Assembly: GCA_964552035.1 (NCBI GenBank)
Contig: CAZKFN010000058.1
Coordinates: forward strand, 1 to 14,872
Reading direction: 5' to 3'
Length of the DNA stretch: 14,872 bases
Source of the DNA: CAZKFN01 sp964552035
GTDB taxonomy: Bacteria > Bacteroidota > Bacteroidia > Flavobacteriales_E > Vicingaceae
Below are positions 8,337-14,872 of this stretch, piece after piece; position 1 is the first letter of the stretch, and the number at the start of each line of letters is the position of its first letter. A program made the position numbers and the translations under genes. The notes under the pieces are model-generated. The model searched no databases. It was not told the origin of the DNA and saw only the letters and a program-made list of their open reading frames with translations.

Positions 8337-8370
8337 CTTCTTTAGTTTTTCTTCTTAAGTAAACTGAGGA

Positions 8371-10689
8371 CTACTTTTTTCTTCTGGCACGTAAAAATAT
8401 CTCTACATCTTTAAACTCAACTTCTTCTTGCTTAGTATTCCAAATATAACAGCTAAAAAACAAGCTATCTTCTTCAGGGAAATAAGGTATATTTAGGTGG
8501 TATTGTGTCAGCTTTCCCTTATTTTGTATTCCCATATTTTCCCATAATAGCATACTGTCTTGTTCATTTTTTATTTGATAAACAATAGATTTATTAAGAC
8601 TATCTCCTTCAATAATTTGCAAGCCAATATCCAACACCAAGTCCCTCTTTGGAATATGCATTTTTTGAATTAAATCATGGTATTCCTCAGCTGTTTTTAA
8701 ACTGTCTATATGATTATTGAATACCATCTGATGCTGAAGTGCCTGAAGGTAACTTTCTTTAGATATTATTTTATTCTCTTCAACTGTACTTAAACTAAAC
8801 TGTTTAAAAATATTTAACTCTTTATTGAGCTGTTTTTTCTTTTTCCTATCTCTAAATCTAGATATCTTAGATAATTCAAAATTATCCTTTACTTCATAAA
8901 GCACTTTCCCAGAAAGGAAATATCCATCTGCATAAAAGTCAATTATTTCCCTATTGTCATTCATCAAAGCTATTTTTTGATTTTTTCCTTTAAAAAGATG
9001 ACTTCCTAAAGAAGTACTCACAGAAGGTATATGATTTTTATAAGATGCTAAAAAGGAAAGCATAGTTTCATGGAAATCATGATGAGAAACAACATTGGTA
9101 AACTCTTGGTGGCGCTTAAGTTTCGGAGAGTATATCAACAAAGGAACATGGTATTTTTTCAGTTGATTAGCACGAGGCAGCTCTGTCATGGGATGATCTC
9201 CAGTGATTACAAAAACGGTATTTTCATAATCACTCATCTTTTTATGTGCTTCCATAAACTCTTGAAGTGCGTCATCAAAAAAAAGTAAAGTTTTAAGAAA
9301 CTCAGTTTTAGAAGTCACAAACTTCTTATTTCTAGAACTTTTAAGTTGCTCTAGCCTTTTTGAATAATTAGTCTCCTCAGCTATTCTAAAGGGCGTATGC
9401 ATGGTGCCAGTAAAATAAATATCTAAACGAGGGCTTCTTTGTAAGGAATCTATCACTTCTAAAGATTGATGAAACAAATCCTTATCGTTATATCCCCAAA
9501 AAAAGTTATTTTCTTTAACGATGACTTTAGAATACTTATTTGAAAAACTGTCTTTATCAAAAATCAAATCCAAATCATTGTGTTTAAAAAACACAGACTT
9601 ATTGTGAAACCAAGCTCCTTGCCCCTCATAAAAAGAGGTGTAATATCCATTGTCTTTTAAAATAGAAGCTAAGGAAAAATGCAAGGGCACTTTTTCTTCT
9701 AAAGTAAAGCCAATTTTTCCATAAGGCAAGCCTGCCAATAAGGTGGGAACAACTGAAAAAGAACGTTCACCCAATGTTAGACAATTACTCCAATACAAAC
9801 TTTTATCTTTTAGTTGGTTTAAATAAGGCATAAACATTGCCCCTTTATATTCATGAATAAAATCATCATTCAAGCCTTCAACAATTAGGATTACCAAATT
9901 TGGAGTAGAGTCAAATTCTTTAAAATAATACGCTAAGCTATCTGTTCTTTTCACTTGATGCAACAGAGGATAATTTTCATCTACAAACTTTTTATCCGCA
10001 TACATATTATGAAAATCACTACTTTCATATACCTCTTTGCAATCCATACAAAAGGAATCAAAACCCAACTGATATTGAATCGTACGACTCAAGAAAAAGC
10101 TAGTTTTATTTTTAAAATAATCCCCAAAAGAAGAAGTAAAAATCAAGCTAGGAATGTAAAGTGATACAGCTATAAACATAAATTGATAAAGCTTAGCCGT
10201 GAATTGTTTTTTATAGCTTATCCTTCTTGAAAAGAAAGAAAAAACCAATAAAAAAAACAATACACTCAACAGCAGCAGACTGTTTGAAAAAATAGAAATT
10301 GAAGAAGTCTGAATGGTAAACAAGACCTCTTCCATGGAATAATGAAAGAGAGAAATGTCCAGGGGAATCAGTTGATAGGTAAAATATTTAACAATTAGAA
10401 AGCTAGCCGAAGTGTATATAAATAACACTAAATAAGCAAGGGCATTTGCAAGCCATTGGCTGAGCTTTTTTAGGTGTACCCAGAAAAAGTAATAGATAAA
10501 TAAAAAGGTAAACGCAGCAAGAATATCCCTTAACCAACCTACTAACTCAGCAATAAAAAAGAGAATATCAAAGCTATGATGAAGAATGATAAATGTAATT
10601 TCAAATAATCTTAGCAAGGTTATGGCCAAAAGGGTAGTCCATACAAAAGGAAGGTATTTTTTATTTATGAACCGCTTATGCTTACCCAT
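8371..10689 (-). CDS. LTA-synthase-type membrane sulfatase/alkaline phosphatase superfamily enzyme
   Basis: The 772-residue protein has about five membrane segments (roughly 12-36, 42-70, 82-104, 133-153, 166-188), followed by an extracytoplasmic catalytic domain, the layout of lipoteichoic acid synthase LtaS. Family residues visible are E271 (ILIVEGL), GERS (307-310) at the nucleophile position followed by the conserved LLAGLPYG, H431 (TMHTPF), and D498/H499 (TGDHPM). Their spacing is close to E255, T300, H416, D475 and H476 of LtaS, which place Mn2+ and form a glycerol-phosphate or phosphoethanolamine adduct. Here Ser310 takes the place of the usual Thr. Residues about 600-772 are an extra C-terminal part: a basic, probably helical stretch (603-680), then a beta-rich region ending YHLNIPYFP...FFSCYIWN. 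In a Gram-negative cell the likely job is transfer of a phospho-head group to an envelope glycan or lipid; the substrate cannot be read from the sequence. The closest upstream gene is an NlpE-like lipoprotein, 61 nt away. Confidence 0.85.
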   Translation of the reverse strand: MGKHKRFINKKYLPFVWTTLLAITLLRLFEITFIILHHSFDILFFIAELVGWLRDILAAFTFLFIYYFFWVHLKKLSQWLANALAYLVLFIYTSASFLIVKYFTYQLIPLDISLFHYSMEEVLFTIQTSSISIFSNSLLLLSVLFFLLVFSFFSRRISYKKQFTAKLYQFMFIAVSLYIPSLIFTSSFGDYFKNKTSFFLSRTIQYQLGFDSFCMDCKEVYESSDFHNMYADKKFVDENYPLLHQVKRTDSLAYYFKEFDSTPNLVILIVEGLNDDFIHEYKGAMFMPYLNQLKDKSLYWSNCLTLGERSFSVVPTLLAGLPYGKIGFTLEEKVPLHFSLASILKDNGYYTSFYEGQGAWFHNKSVFFKHNDLDLIFDKDSFSNKYSKVIVKENNFFWGYNDKDLFHQSLEVIDSLQRSPRLDIYFTGTMHTPFRIAEETNYSKRLEQLKSSRNKKFVTSKTEFLKTLLFFDDALQEFMEAHKKMSDYENTVFVITGDHPMTELPRANQLKKYHVPLLIYSPKLKRHQEFTNVVSHHDFHETMLSFLASYKNHIPSVSTSLGSHLFKGKNQKIALMNDNREIIDFYADGYFLSGKVLYEVKDNFELSKISRFRDRKKKKQLNKELNIFKQFSLSTVEENKIISKESYLQALQHQMVFNNHIDSLKTAEEYHDLIQKMHIPKRDLVLDIGLQIIEGDSLNKSIVYQIKNEQDSMLLWENMGIQNKGKLTQYHLNIPYFPEEDSLFFSCYIWNTKQEEVEFKDVEIFLRARRKK

Positions 10690-10705
10690 AATTTAGCTTG
10701 TAATT

Positions 10706-10746
10706 CAAGAGTAGAAACTTATCGATAAAACAACTTGCTTTACAAA
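10706..10746 (-). promoter_or_regulatory. Candidate promoter(s) of the LTA-synthase-like gene
   Basis: Two overlapping near-matches to the Bacteroidota consensus exist on the minus strand. One is TTTG (10746-10743), 21 nt, TAAGTTTC (10721-10714). The other is TTG (10733-10731), 17 nt, TACTCTTG (10713-10706). Each -7 box has one mismatch. They fill the short gap after the NlpE-like gene, so the downstream gene may be expressed separately or by readthrough. Confidence 0.35.
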
Positions 10747-10750
10747 CTCA

Positions 10751-11242
10751 TTAATTCACTTTATCTAAGATATAATATTTAGCTAGCTCTGATGTGATTT
10801 CATTTCCTTCTTTATCCAAGGCTTTTAACTTTCCGTTTTCCACCAAATACTTAAAATCTTCCCCATTATTGCTTCCTTCTTCAGCTTTTAATGTCAGCAA
10901 AGACAAAGAAGGGTCCCATTCATAATGCCCGTGAGTTTCAAAGGTAAACGGCTCATCATTTTTAATGTATATTTCTGTTTTTTGATAGTTACCATCAGGA
11001 TTAAACATAATCGTAGTTTCAATTCCTTCACAATCAGCGCAAGGTAAAATTCCTTTATAAGCTCCCATCCAATCCATGACATTGGCTACTTCCTCATCTA
11101 TGGCCTTTTCTTGGTTTGTTTCTTCTGTTATGGTTTTGCCTTTTTGATTTTCATCTTCAGCAGACTTTTCATGAGTTCCTCCGCAAGAAAACAAAAATAT
11201 GCTCAACATTAAAAGGCTTAGAAATGAAATGTTCTTTATCAT
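10751..11242 (-). CDS. NlpE-like outer-membrane lipoprotein (copper-resistance protein NlpE N-terminal domain)
   Basis: The 163-residue precursor has a lipoprotein signal peptide with lipobox LFSC, making C20 the lipidated cysteine, then GGTHEKSAEDE, a polar acidic linker to about residue 55. The rest matches the NlpE N-terminal domain: GAYKGILPCADCEGIETTI (60-78), with the characteristic CxxC at C68 and C71, followed by DGNY and a small beta-rich fold. In E. coli NlpE senses lipoprotein-sorting, redox or surface stress and signals to Cpx; that partner is not visible here, so a signalling role is not implied and a generic periplasmic fold is possible. A TAnnTTTG promoter box lies 31 nt before the ATG and a tandem repeat lies further upstream. 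Confidence 0.88.
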   Translation of the reverse strand: MIKNISFLSLLMLSIFLFSCGGTHEKSAEDENQKGKTITEETNQEKAIDEEVANVMDWMGAYKGILPCADCEGIETTIMFNPDGNYQKTEIYIKNDEPFTFETHGHYEWDPSLSLLTLKAEEGSNNGEDFKYLVENGKLKALDKEGNEITSELAKYYILDKVN

Positions 11243-11273
11243 TCTTATTTAAAGTTTATAATACAGTATCTTT

Positions 11274-11281
11274 CAAAGATA
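11274..11281 (-). promoter_or_regulatory. Putative -7 promoter box of the NlpE-like gene
   Basis: TATCTTTG on the minus strand matches TAnnTTTG, 31 nt before the ATG at 11242. No clear TTTG -33 element is present at the expected distance, so activation by an upstream-bound factor is possible. Confidence 0.4.
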
Positions 11282-11324
11282 ATTCATTCTTATAAATAAA
11301 TCTAATTTATTTTTAAGCATTAAT

Positions 11325-11352
11325 TATTTTCCCCCTGTTATTTTCCCCCTGT
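11325..11352. repeat. Perfect 14-bp tandem direct repeat upstream of the NlpE-like gene
   Basis: The unit TATTTTCCCCCTGT occurs twice without a gap (11325-11338 and 11339-11352). It starts about 44 bp upstream of the -7 box of the NlpE-like gene, a spot suitable for a regulator. Its C5/G5 run stands out in an AT-rich gap. The rest of the gap 11243-11525 holds only the -7 box and a terminator; I see no small gene in it. Confidence 0.75.
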
Positions 11353-11413
11353 ATTCCCGCTATCGTAAACCAAATATTCTCTTTCTAAAAAAATTAATTA
11401 AGACAGCTCCATC

Positions 11414-11454
11414 AAAAAACCCGTTCAACCGATACCGATTGAACGAGTTTTTTT
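11414..11454 (-). terminator. Rho-independent terminator of the T9SS-exported protein gene
   Basis: The inverted repeat CCCGTTCAA (11420-11428) and TTGAACGAG (11439-11447) forms a nine-position stem with one mismatch, with two further G-C pairs possible in the loop. A6 on the left and T7 on the right make it look bidirectional. On the minus strand the stem is followed by T6, 71 nt after the stop of the upstream gene. No plus-strand gene ends here. Confidence 0.85.
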
Positions 11455-11525
11455 AATCTTTATTTGTGAATAACCTATTGATTATGAATAAAATTCAAGT
11501 GTAATCCAAGGTTGTTTTTAATCCT

Positions 11526-13430
11526 CTACCTTCTCACTTCAAACTTTCTAACAATCCAAGCTCCATTATTAAAATACACTTTAGCATGATAAATACCGGG
11601 TGAAAAATGGCTTAGTTCAAAGCTATGAGTCTTTTTATTTTCTATGTTTTTCTCTACAACATTTTGCCCTATCACATTATATATTTCAATTGAAGTTATT
11701 TGGTAATTGCTGTTGTTTTCAAGCTTTATGAATTCAAATGCCGGGTTTGGATATAACTTCAATTCTTCTTGGCTTAAATAAAAATGCTCTATACCTACTG
11801 GAGCTTCAACATTAATAATAGCGGTATCTTTTCCACAATCATTGGCCACAATCAAGGTAACCGTATAGTTATCACTTATAGCATAACCATGAGTTGCTTG
11901 TGAGTCATTAGAAGTTATGCCATCCCCAAAATCCCAATGATAGGTATCAACATCCTTGGCATCAATAGCCGAAAAGGTATAGGAATTATTAGCATTTAAT
12001 AGAGTGTCTATTCCTTGTACAGACGCTTTAGGATCTAGGCTTAACCGCAGTGAATCCACTCCTTCGCAACCGGAAAATGTAACTACTACACTATACACTC
12101 CAGAATCCCTTACTTGAATTTGCTGGCTTATTTCTCTCGTGTTCCATCTATAAGTAGTATCAGTCCCAAAAGCTCCAGCATCAAGTATTATTGCCTTTCC
12201 TTCACAAATAGAAGTATCATTTCCCAAATCAACAACGGGTAAAAGTTTTACGGCTATTCTAACAGAATCAGTAGTAGAACAACCATAAGCATTTTCAACC
12301 TTAACGGAGTAAAGCAATTGGGAGGTATCAGCTACAAAGGAAATTGTTCTAGAAGTATCGTTTGTATTCCACAAATAAGTTGAACCTGGGTTTTGAGCAT
12401 CTAAAGTTACAGAATCACCCATACAAACATTTATATTTCTTGGTTGAATAGGGTCGACAATATCTCCTTGTGAGCTTATTATAATGTCTAGAGTATCGTT
12501 AGACATATTTTCATCTGCATGGTTATTAGGATACTCTGTCCAAGCTTTTATTCTTCTAGGTATATTATGGGAAAAGTTAACCATTCCTAATGAAATTATA
12601 GTATCGGGGTTAGGACCTAAGGCAGAATCCAAAGGTGGATTTATTCTAAAATATTGACCTGTTTGAGCAATACCATCCAAAGTCCAATTCATTTGTACAC
12701 TATCTATTTTCGTCGTCCCAAAATTTCTCAACCTTACTTTCACCTCATGTTGTCCAGAGCAAAACATACCGTCTGACCTAGGACTTATCAAGCTGTCAAT
12801 TCCCGTATCTGTAATTATTCCTTTTCTAAAAACAATAGAGCCAGAAAATCCTCTTGGATTAAAAGAAGGTGCTGCAGTATAACTCGTTGATGCATAAGAT
12901 ATGGAATCCCCCATAAGGATACTAACGCCATCTGTTGTAAAGCTACTATTTCCCGTTGTAATCGTGTGGTAATCCATTGATACACTCGTATAAACTCCCG
13001 GCGCTGTGCCTACAAAGCCTCCAATACCTATACCTACTGTATCACCTGCAGGAATAAATAATCCTACATTAACCATAACAGGTTGTTGCACATTTACGGA
13101 CTGAATATTAACAAGTTGGGGCGCTGTAGGGATCCAGTTGCTATCTGCTGATAAAGCAAGAGCCGGTGGCCCTAATACAGGAGTATTGTTATACCAAATA
13201 TGATAATATGCATTCCCAATATATCTTGACTCAGCATAAATTGTGTCAATAATAATTGGATAAGGATTACTATTATAAAGGTTAAAAACGGTTAATCCCC
13301 CTGAATTATTAGCAGCATAAGCTGGAAGTGTGCTAACTGTGGAATAAGCTTGTGCATAAGAATAATTCGTAAAAAATGTCATACCTAAAGCACAACATAA
13401 AGCGATAAAAAAGTTAGTACTTGTTTTCAT
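11526..13430 (-). CDS. Secreted multidomain surface protein with PKD domain and T9SS type A sorting signal
   Basis: The 634-residue protein has a signal peptide (MKTSTNFFIA to about SYAQA, cut near 26-28). Residues 30-205 form a beta-rich N-terminal region I cannot name. Residues about 210-320 resemble a CARDB-type module (VKVRLRNFGTTKIDSVQMNW). Two Ig-like repeats follow at about 330-395 and 400-465, each with the pattern C-x-G...L.A...YLWN/YRWN...Y.V.V...GC. A PKD domain is at about 470-543 (YHWDFGDG, 497-504). The C-terminal T9SS type A sorting domain spans about 557-634 (KLYPNPAFEF, then SPGIYHAKVYF and a final KFEVRR). It should cross the outer membrane by T9SS, lose this signal and be anchored or released. 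No catalytic motif is seen, so an adhesive or structural role is inferred. It has its own promoter and terminator, so it is monocistronic. Confidence 0.92.
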   Translation of the reverse strand: MKTSTNFFIALCCALGMTFFTNYSYAQAYSTVSTLPAYAANNSGGLTVFNLYNSNPYPIIIDTIYAESRYIGNAYYHIWYNNTPVLGPPALALSADSNWIPTAPQLVNIQSVNVQQPVMVNVGLFIPAGDTVGIGIGGFVGTAPGVYTSVSMDYHTITTGNSSFTTDGVSILMGDSISYASTSYTAAPSFNPRGFSGSIVFRKGIITDTGIDSLISPRSDGMFCSGQHEVKVRLRNFGTTKIDSVQMNWTLDGIAQTGQYFRINPPLDSALGPNPDTIISLGMVNFSHNIPRRIKAWTEYPNNHADENMSNDTLDIIISSQGDIVDPIQPRNINVCMGDSVTLDAQNPGSTYLWNTNDTSRTISFVADTSQLLYSVKVENAYGCSTTDSVRIAVKLLPVVDLGNDTSICEGKAIILDAGAFGTDTTYRWNTREISQQIQVRDSGVYSVVVTFSGCEGVDSLRLSLDPKASVQGIDTLLNANNSYTFSAIDAKDVDTYHWDFGDGITSNDSQATHGYAISDNYTVTLIVANDCGKDTAIINVEAPVGIEHFYLSQEELKLYPNPAFEFIKLENNSNYQITSIEIYNVIGQNVVEKNIENKKTHSFELSHFSPGIYHAKVYFNNGAWIVRKFEVRR

Positions 13431-13456
13431 AATTAATAAGTTATGTTCATTTAGGG

Positions 13457-13464
13457 CAAATATA
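13457..13464 (-). promoter_or_regulatory. Putative -7 promoter box of the T9SS-exported protein gene
   Basis: TATATTTG on the minus strand matches TAnnTTTG and lies 26 nt before the ATG at 13430. No clear -33 TTTG is seen; an inverted repeat occupies that zone instead. Confidence 0.45.
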
Positions 13465-13484
13465 GTTAAAATTAAAAAATTTTA

Positions 13485-13508
13485 TAGTTGTAATTTTGAT
13501 TATAACTA
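13485..13508. repeat. Inverted repeat at the -33 zone of the T9SS-exported protein gene
   Basis: TAGTTGTAAT and ATTATAACTA are ten-base arms with one G-T mismatch around the spacer TTTG. The centre lies about 33 bp upstream of the -7 box of the next gene. This fits an operator for a dimeric regulator, but AT-rich sequence makes chance possible. Confidence 0.4.
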
Positions 13509-13552
13509 ATTTGATTCAGACAACTCAAAAACAATGAGTTTGAAAAAGATTT

Positions 13553-13574
13553 CAATAAAACCTGCAGGTTATTG
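13553..13574. repeat. Palindrome after the DUF58 gene; weak terminator candidate
   Basis: The 12-bp perfect palindrome AACCTGCAGGTT (13559-13570) is flanked by CAAT and ATTG arms, with a two-base bulge. It lies 28 nt after the DUF58 stop. On the minus strand no T-tract follows directly, so it could be a weak terminator or mRNA-end hairpin. The rest of the gap 13431-13602 holds a second weak hairpin (about 13521-13542) and the promoter zone of the next gene. Confidence 0.4.
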
Positions 13575-13602
13575 GAATTTTATGAAAAAAGGGAATAATA
13601 AG

Positions 13603-14523
13603 CTAAAACAACTTTTTCCTCTTGCTTAAAAAGGGAAGTAACACTTGTTGAAAGTTTTTATTAATATCTGCTTCAACAAACTCAACTCCATATTGAGCAC
13701 ATCTAAGTTTTAATTCTTTTTGAGTTTTTTTCATTTGTTCCACATATAACTCTTTTACTTCAGTGGGATTGAGTTTCACCTCTTCTCCGCTCTCCATATC
13801 CACAAAGCGATACGGTCGATTTTCAAACTCAAATTCAATTTCCTTTTTTCGATCCGCAACATGAAAAAGAATCACTTCGTGTTTGTTGTGTCTCAAATGC
13901 TGTAAAGCTCCTAATAGTTGATCGGCTTTTTCCGAATTATCCATCATATCGCTAAAGATGATGACCAAAGAACGTTTGTGAATCATTTCAGAAATATGGT
14001 GCAAACTCTCTACTGCCGAGGTTTTTTTCCCTTCAGAGCTTTGATTCAACAAACTCTCTAATTCCACATAAATTCTTCGTTTATGGGTATTGTTGGAGCG
14101 AACATCAGTGTGGGTTTCAATGTGATCTGAAAAAGTACTCAATCCAAAAGCATCTCTTTGTTTTCTCAGTAATTCTATAAGTGCAGCTGCTGCATAAATC
14201 GAAAAATCCATTTTATTAAACTGGTCTTTCTTCGGTCTTTCTGGGAAAAACATAGAAGAGGAAATATCCAATACAATCCTACATCTTAAATTGGTTTCCT
14301 CCTCATAGCGTTTGACAAAAAGTTTATCCGTTTTGGCATATAATTTCCAATCAATGTGTCGAGTAGATTCTCCTGAATTATACAAACGGTGTTCGGCAAA
14401 TTCAACAGAAAATCCATGAAAAGGGCTTTTGTGTAGTCCTGTAATAAATCCTTCTACTACTTGCATTGCCATCAGCTCCAAATGGCTGTAGGCCTGCAAA
14501 CTTTTCTGATCAATTTTTGCCAT
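13603..14523 (-). CDS. DUF58-domain protein (VWA-like fold)
   Basis: The 306-residue soluble protein belongs to the DUF58 family, usually found with MoxR AAA+ ATPases and Bat proteins. It shows the family core: EGFITGLHKSPFHGFSVEFAE (24-44), HIDWKLYAKTDKLFVKRYEEE (56-76), and a VWA/MIDAS-type DISSSM (86-91) with D86, S88 and S90 as likely metal ligands. LVIIFSDMMD is a second conserved strand. No membrane segment is present, so it is the short form; it is thought to act in MoxR-linked chaperone or envelope-stress modules, though the molecular role is not established. Neither MoxR nor Bat genes are seen in the window: upstream is thioredoxin, separated by a terminator, and downstream is a T9SS-exported protein. 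The ATG lies 4 nt after a -7-like box. Confidence 0.92.
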   Translation of the reverse strand: MAKIDQKSLQAYSHLELMAMQVVEGFITGLHKSPFHGFSVEFAEHRLYNSGESTRHIDWKLYAKTDKLFVKRYEEETNLRCRIVLDISSSMFFPERPKKDQFNKMDFSIYAAAALIELLRKQRDAFGLSTFSDHIETHTDVRSNNTHKRRIYVELESLLNQSSEGKKTSAVESLHHISEMIHKRSLVIIFSDMMDNSEKADQLLGALQHLRHNKHEVILFHVADRKKEIEFEFENRPYRFVDMESGEEVKLNPTEVKELYVEQMKKTQKELKLRCAQYGVEFVEADINKNFQQVLLPFLSKRKKLF

Positions 14524-14527
14524 ACTG

Positions 14528-14557
14528 TAAAAGTACTTCTAAAGTTGATAAAACAAA
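14528..14557 (-). promoter_or_regulatory. Putative promoter of the DUF58 gene
   Basis: On the minus strand TTTG (14557-14554), an 18-nt spacer and TACTTTTA (14535-14528) match the Bacteroidota -33/-7 consensus with one mismatch (final G to A). The -33 element is the end of the T-tract of the thioredoxin terminator. The -7 box stops 4 nt before the ATG. Confidence 0.5.
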
Positions 14558-14588
14558 AAAGGGCGCATCAGAATTACGACACACCCTT
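14554..14588 (-). terminator. Rho-independent terminator of the thioredoxin gene
   Basis: On the minus strand AAGGGTGTGTCG (14588-14577) pairs with TGATGCGCCCTT (14570-14559) through 12 positions including G-T wobbles, with a 6-nt loop, and runs into a T6 tract. It begins 22 nt after the thioredoxin stop. Confidence 0.8.
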
Positions 14589-14610
14589 AAGTTTTATCCA
14601 TCCTTATTTC

Positions 14611-14872
14611 TTAGGCTAACTGAGCATCCAGTTTAGAGGAATAGGTAGCTTTTGGTGCAGCACCTACTTGTTTGTCAACAATTTCCCCATTCTTAAAAAA
14701 CAATACTGTAGGAATACTTCTTATGCCATATTTTGCCGAAACCTCTGGGTTATGATCCACATTTACTTTACCAATTATCGCTTTATCTTCATAATCGTTA
14801 TGAAGTTCTTCTACAATAGGTCCCACCATACGACAAGGTCCACACCACTCTGCCCAAAAATCTACTAATACC
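14611..14872 (-). CDS. trxA: Thioredoxin, 5' end outside window
   Basis: Eighty-six or more C-terminal residues of a thioredoxin are visible; the start lies beyond base 14872. The frame reads VLVDFWAEWCGPCRMVGP, with the redox-active WCGPC near 14848-14834. This is followed by the conserved KVNVDHNPEVSAKYGIRSIP, which contains the cis-Pro loop (SIPT), and FFKNGE. An ATG at 14829 falls inside the domain, just after the active site, and is not the start. The length fits a roughly 105-residue cytosolic thioredoxin that reduces protein disulfides with electrons from thioredoxin reductase. There is no signal peptide information because the N-terminus is missing. A terminator follows, so it is probably the last gene of its transcript. 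Confidence 0.95.
   Translation of the reverse strand, partial: VLVDFWAEWCGPCRMVGPIVEELHNDYEDKAIIGKVNVDHNPEVSAKYGIRSIPTVLFFKNGEIVDKQVGAAPKATYSSKLDAQLA

Noticed and set aside
8301..8370. Possible terminator between the LTA-synthase-like gene and surE
   Set aside because: Only a weak AGTTT/AAACT stem is present, without a T-tract, so readthrough into surE cannot be excluded and no terminator is called.
13534..13629. Plus-strand ORF of 31 codons beginning MSLKKISIKPAG, overlapping the DUF58 3' end
   Set aside because: It has no recognisable family, no matching TAnnTTTG promoter on that strand, and short ORFs are expected by chance here; its lysine and isoleucine content simply mirrors the AT-rich DNA.
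14611..14829. 72-residue ORF with ATG at 14829 taken as a complete small gene
   Set aside because: The same frame continues upstream through the WCGPC active site to the window edge, so this ATG is internal to thioredoxin.
1..14872. Defence, CRISPR, toxin-antitoxin, prophage or insertion-sequence content
   Set aside because: No repeat-spacer array, transposase, integrase or terminal inverted repeats were seen, and the genes are mostly envelope and housekeeping functions.

Overview
The window is AT-rich and reads as a chromosomal stretch from a member of the Bacteroidota, most likely a flavobacterium-like lineage. Evidence for this is the type IX secretion (T9SS) C-terminal signal, cell-surface proteins built from PKD and Ig-like modules, TAnnTTTG-type -7 promoter boxes, and the absence of convincing Shine-Dalgarno sequences. 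The genus cannot be told from the sequence. Every gene I can support lies on the minus strand, so transcription runs from high to low coordinates.

Layout in transcription order: (1) The 3' part of a thioredoxin gene (14872-14611), cut by the window edge, ends in a Rho-independent terminator. (2) A DUF58/VWA-like protein (14523-13603) has a promoter whose -33 element is the T-tract of the thioredoxin terminator. (3) A 634-residue secreted adhesin-like protein with a T9SS type A sorting domain (13430-11526) is followed by a strong terminator. (4) An NlpE-like lipoprotein (11242-10751) has a perfect 14-bp tandem repeat upstream. (5) A 772-residue membrane phosphatase/sulfatase-superfamily protein of the LTA-synthase type (10689-8371) follows. 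(6) A tight cluster runs surE, a 100-residue membrane protein, lpxB, a SpoIID/LytB-domain protein and comEC (8300-2879), with overlaps of 20 and 4 nt and gaps of 4 and 33 nt. (7) A secreted thermolysin-family (M4) protease with PKD, CUB and Ig-like modules (2836 to beyond base 1) runs off the window.

Most of the content concerns the cell envelope: lipid A synthesis (LpxB), a probable peptidoglycan-acting SpoIID-domain protein, a phosphoglycerol- or phosphoethanolamine-transferase-like enzyme, an NlpE-type lipoprotein, a DNA-uptake channel (ComEC) and two exported multidomain proteins. SurE is a nucleotidase and thioredoxin is cytosolic redox housekeeping.

I found no mobile element, CRISPR array, tRNA or rRNA, and no clearly new multi-gene system. 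The most interesting points are three genes whose -7 box lies only 4-5 nt before the ATG (possible leaderless mRNAs), the apparent Thr-to-Ser nucleophile change in the LTA-synthase-like enzyme, the uncharacterised 100-residue membrane protein wedged between surE and lpxB, and several unexplained repeats at gene borders. No stretch over 300 bases lacks a gene; the longest gap (11243-11525) holds a promoter, a tandem repeat and a terminator.
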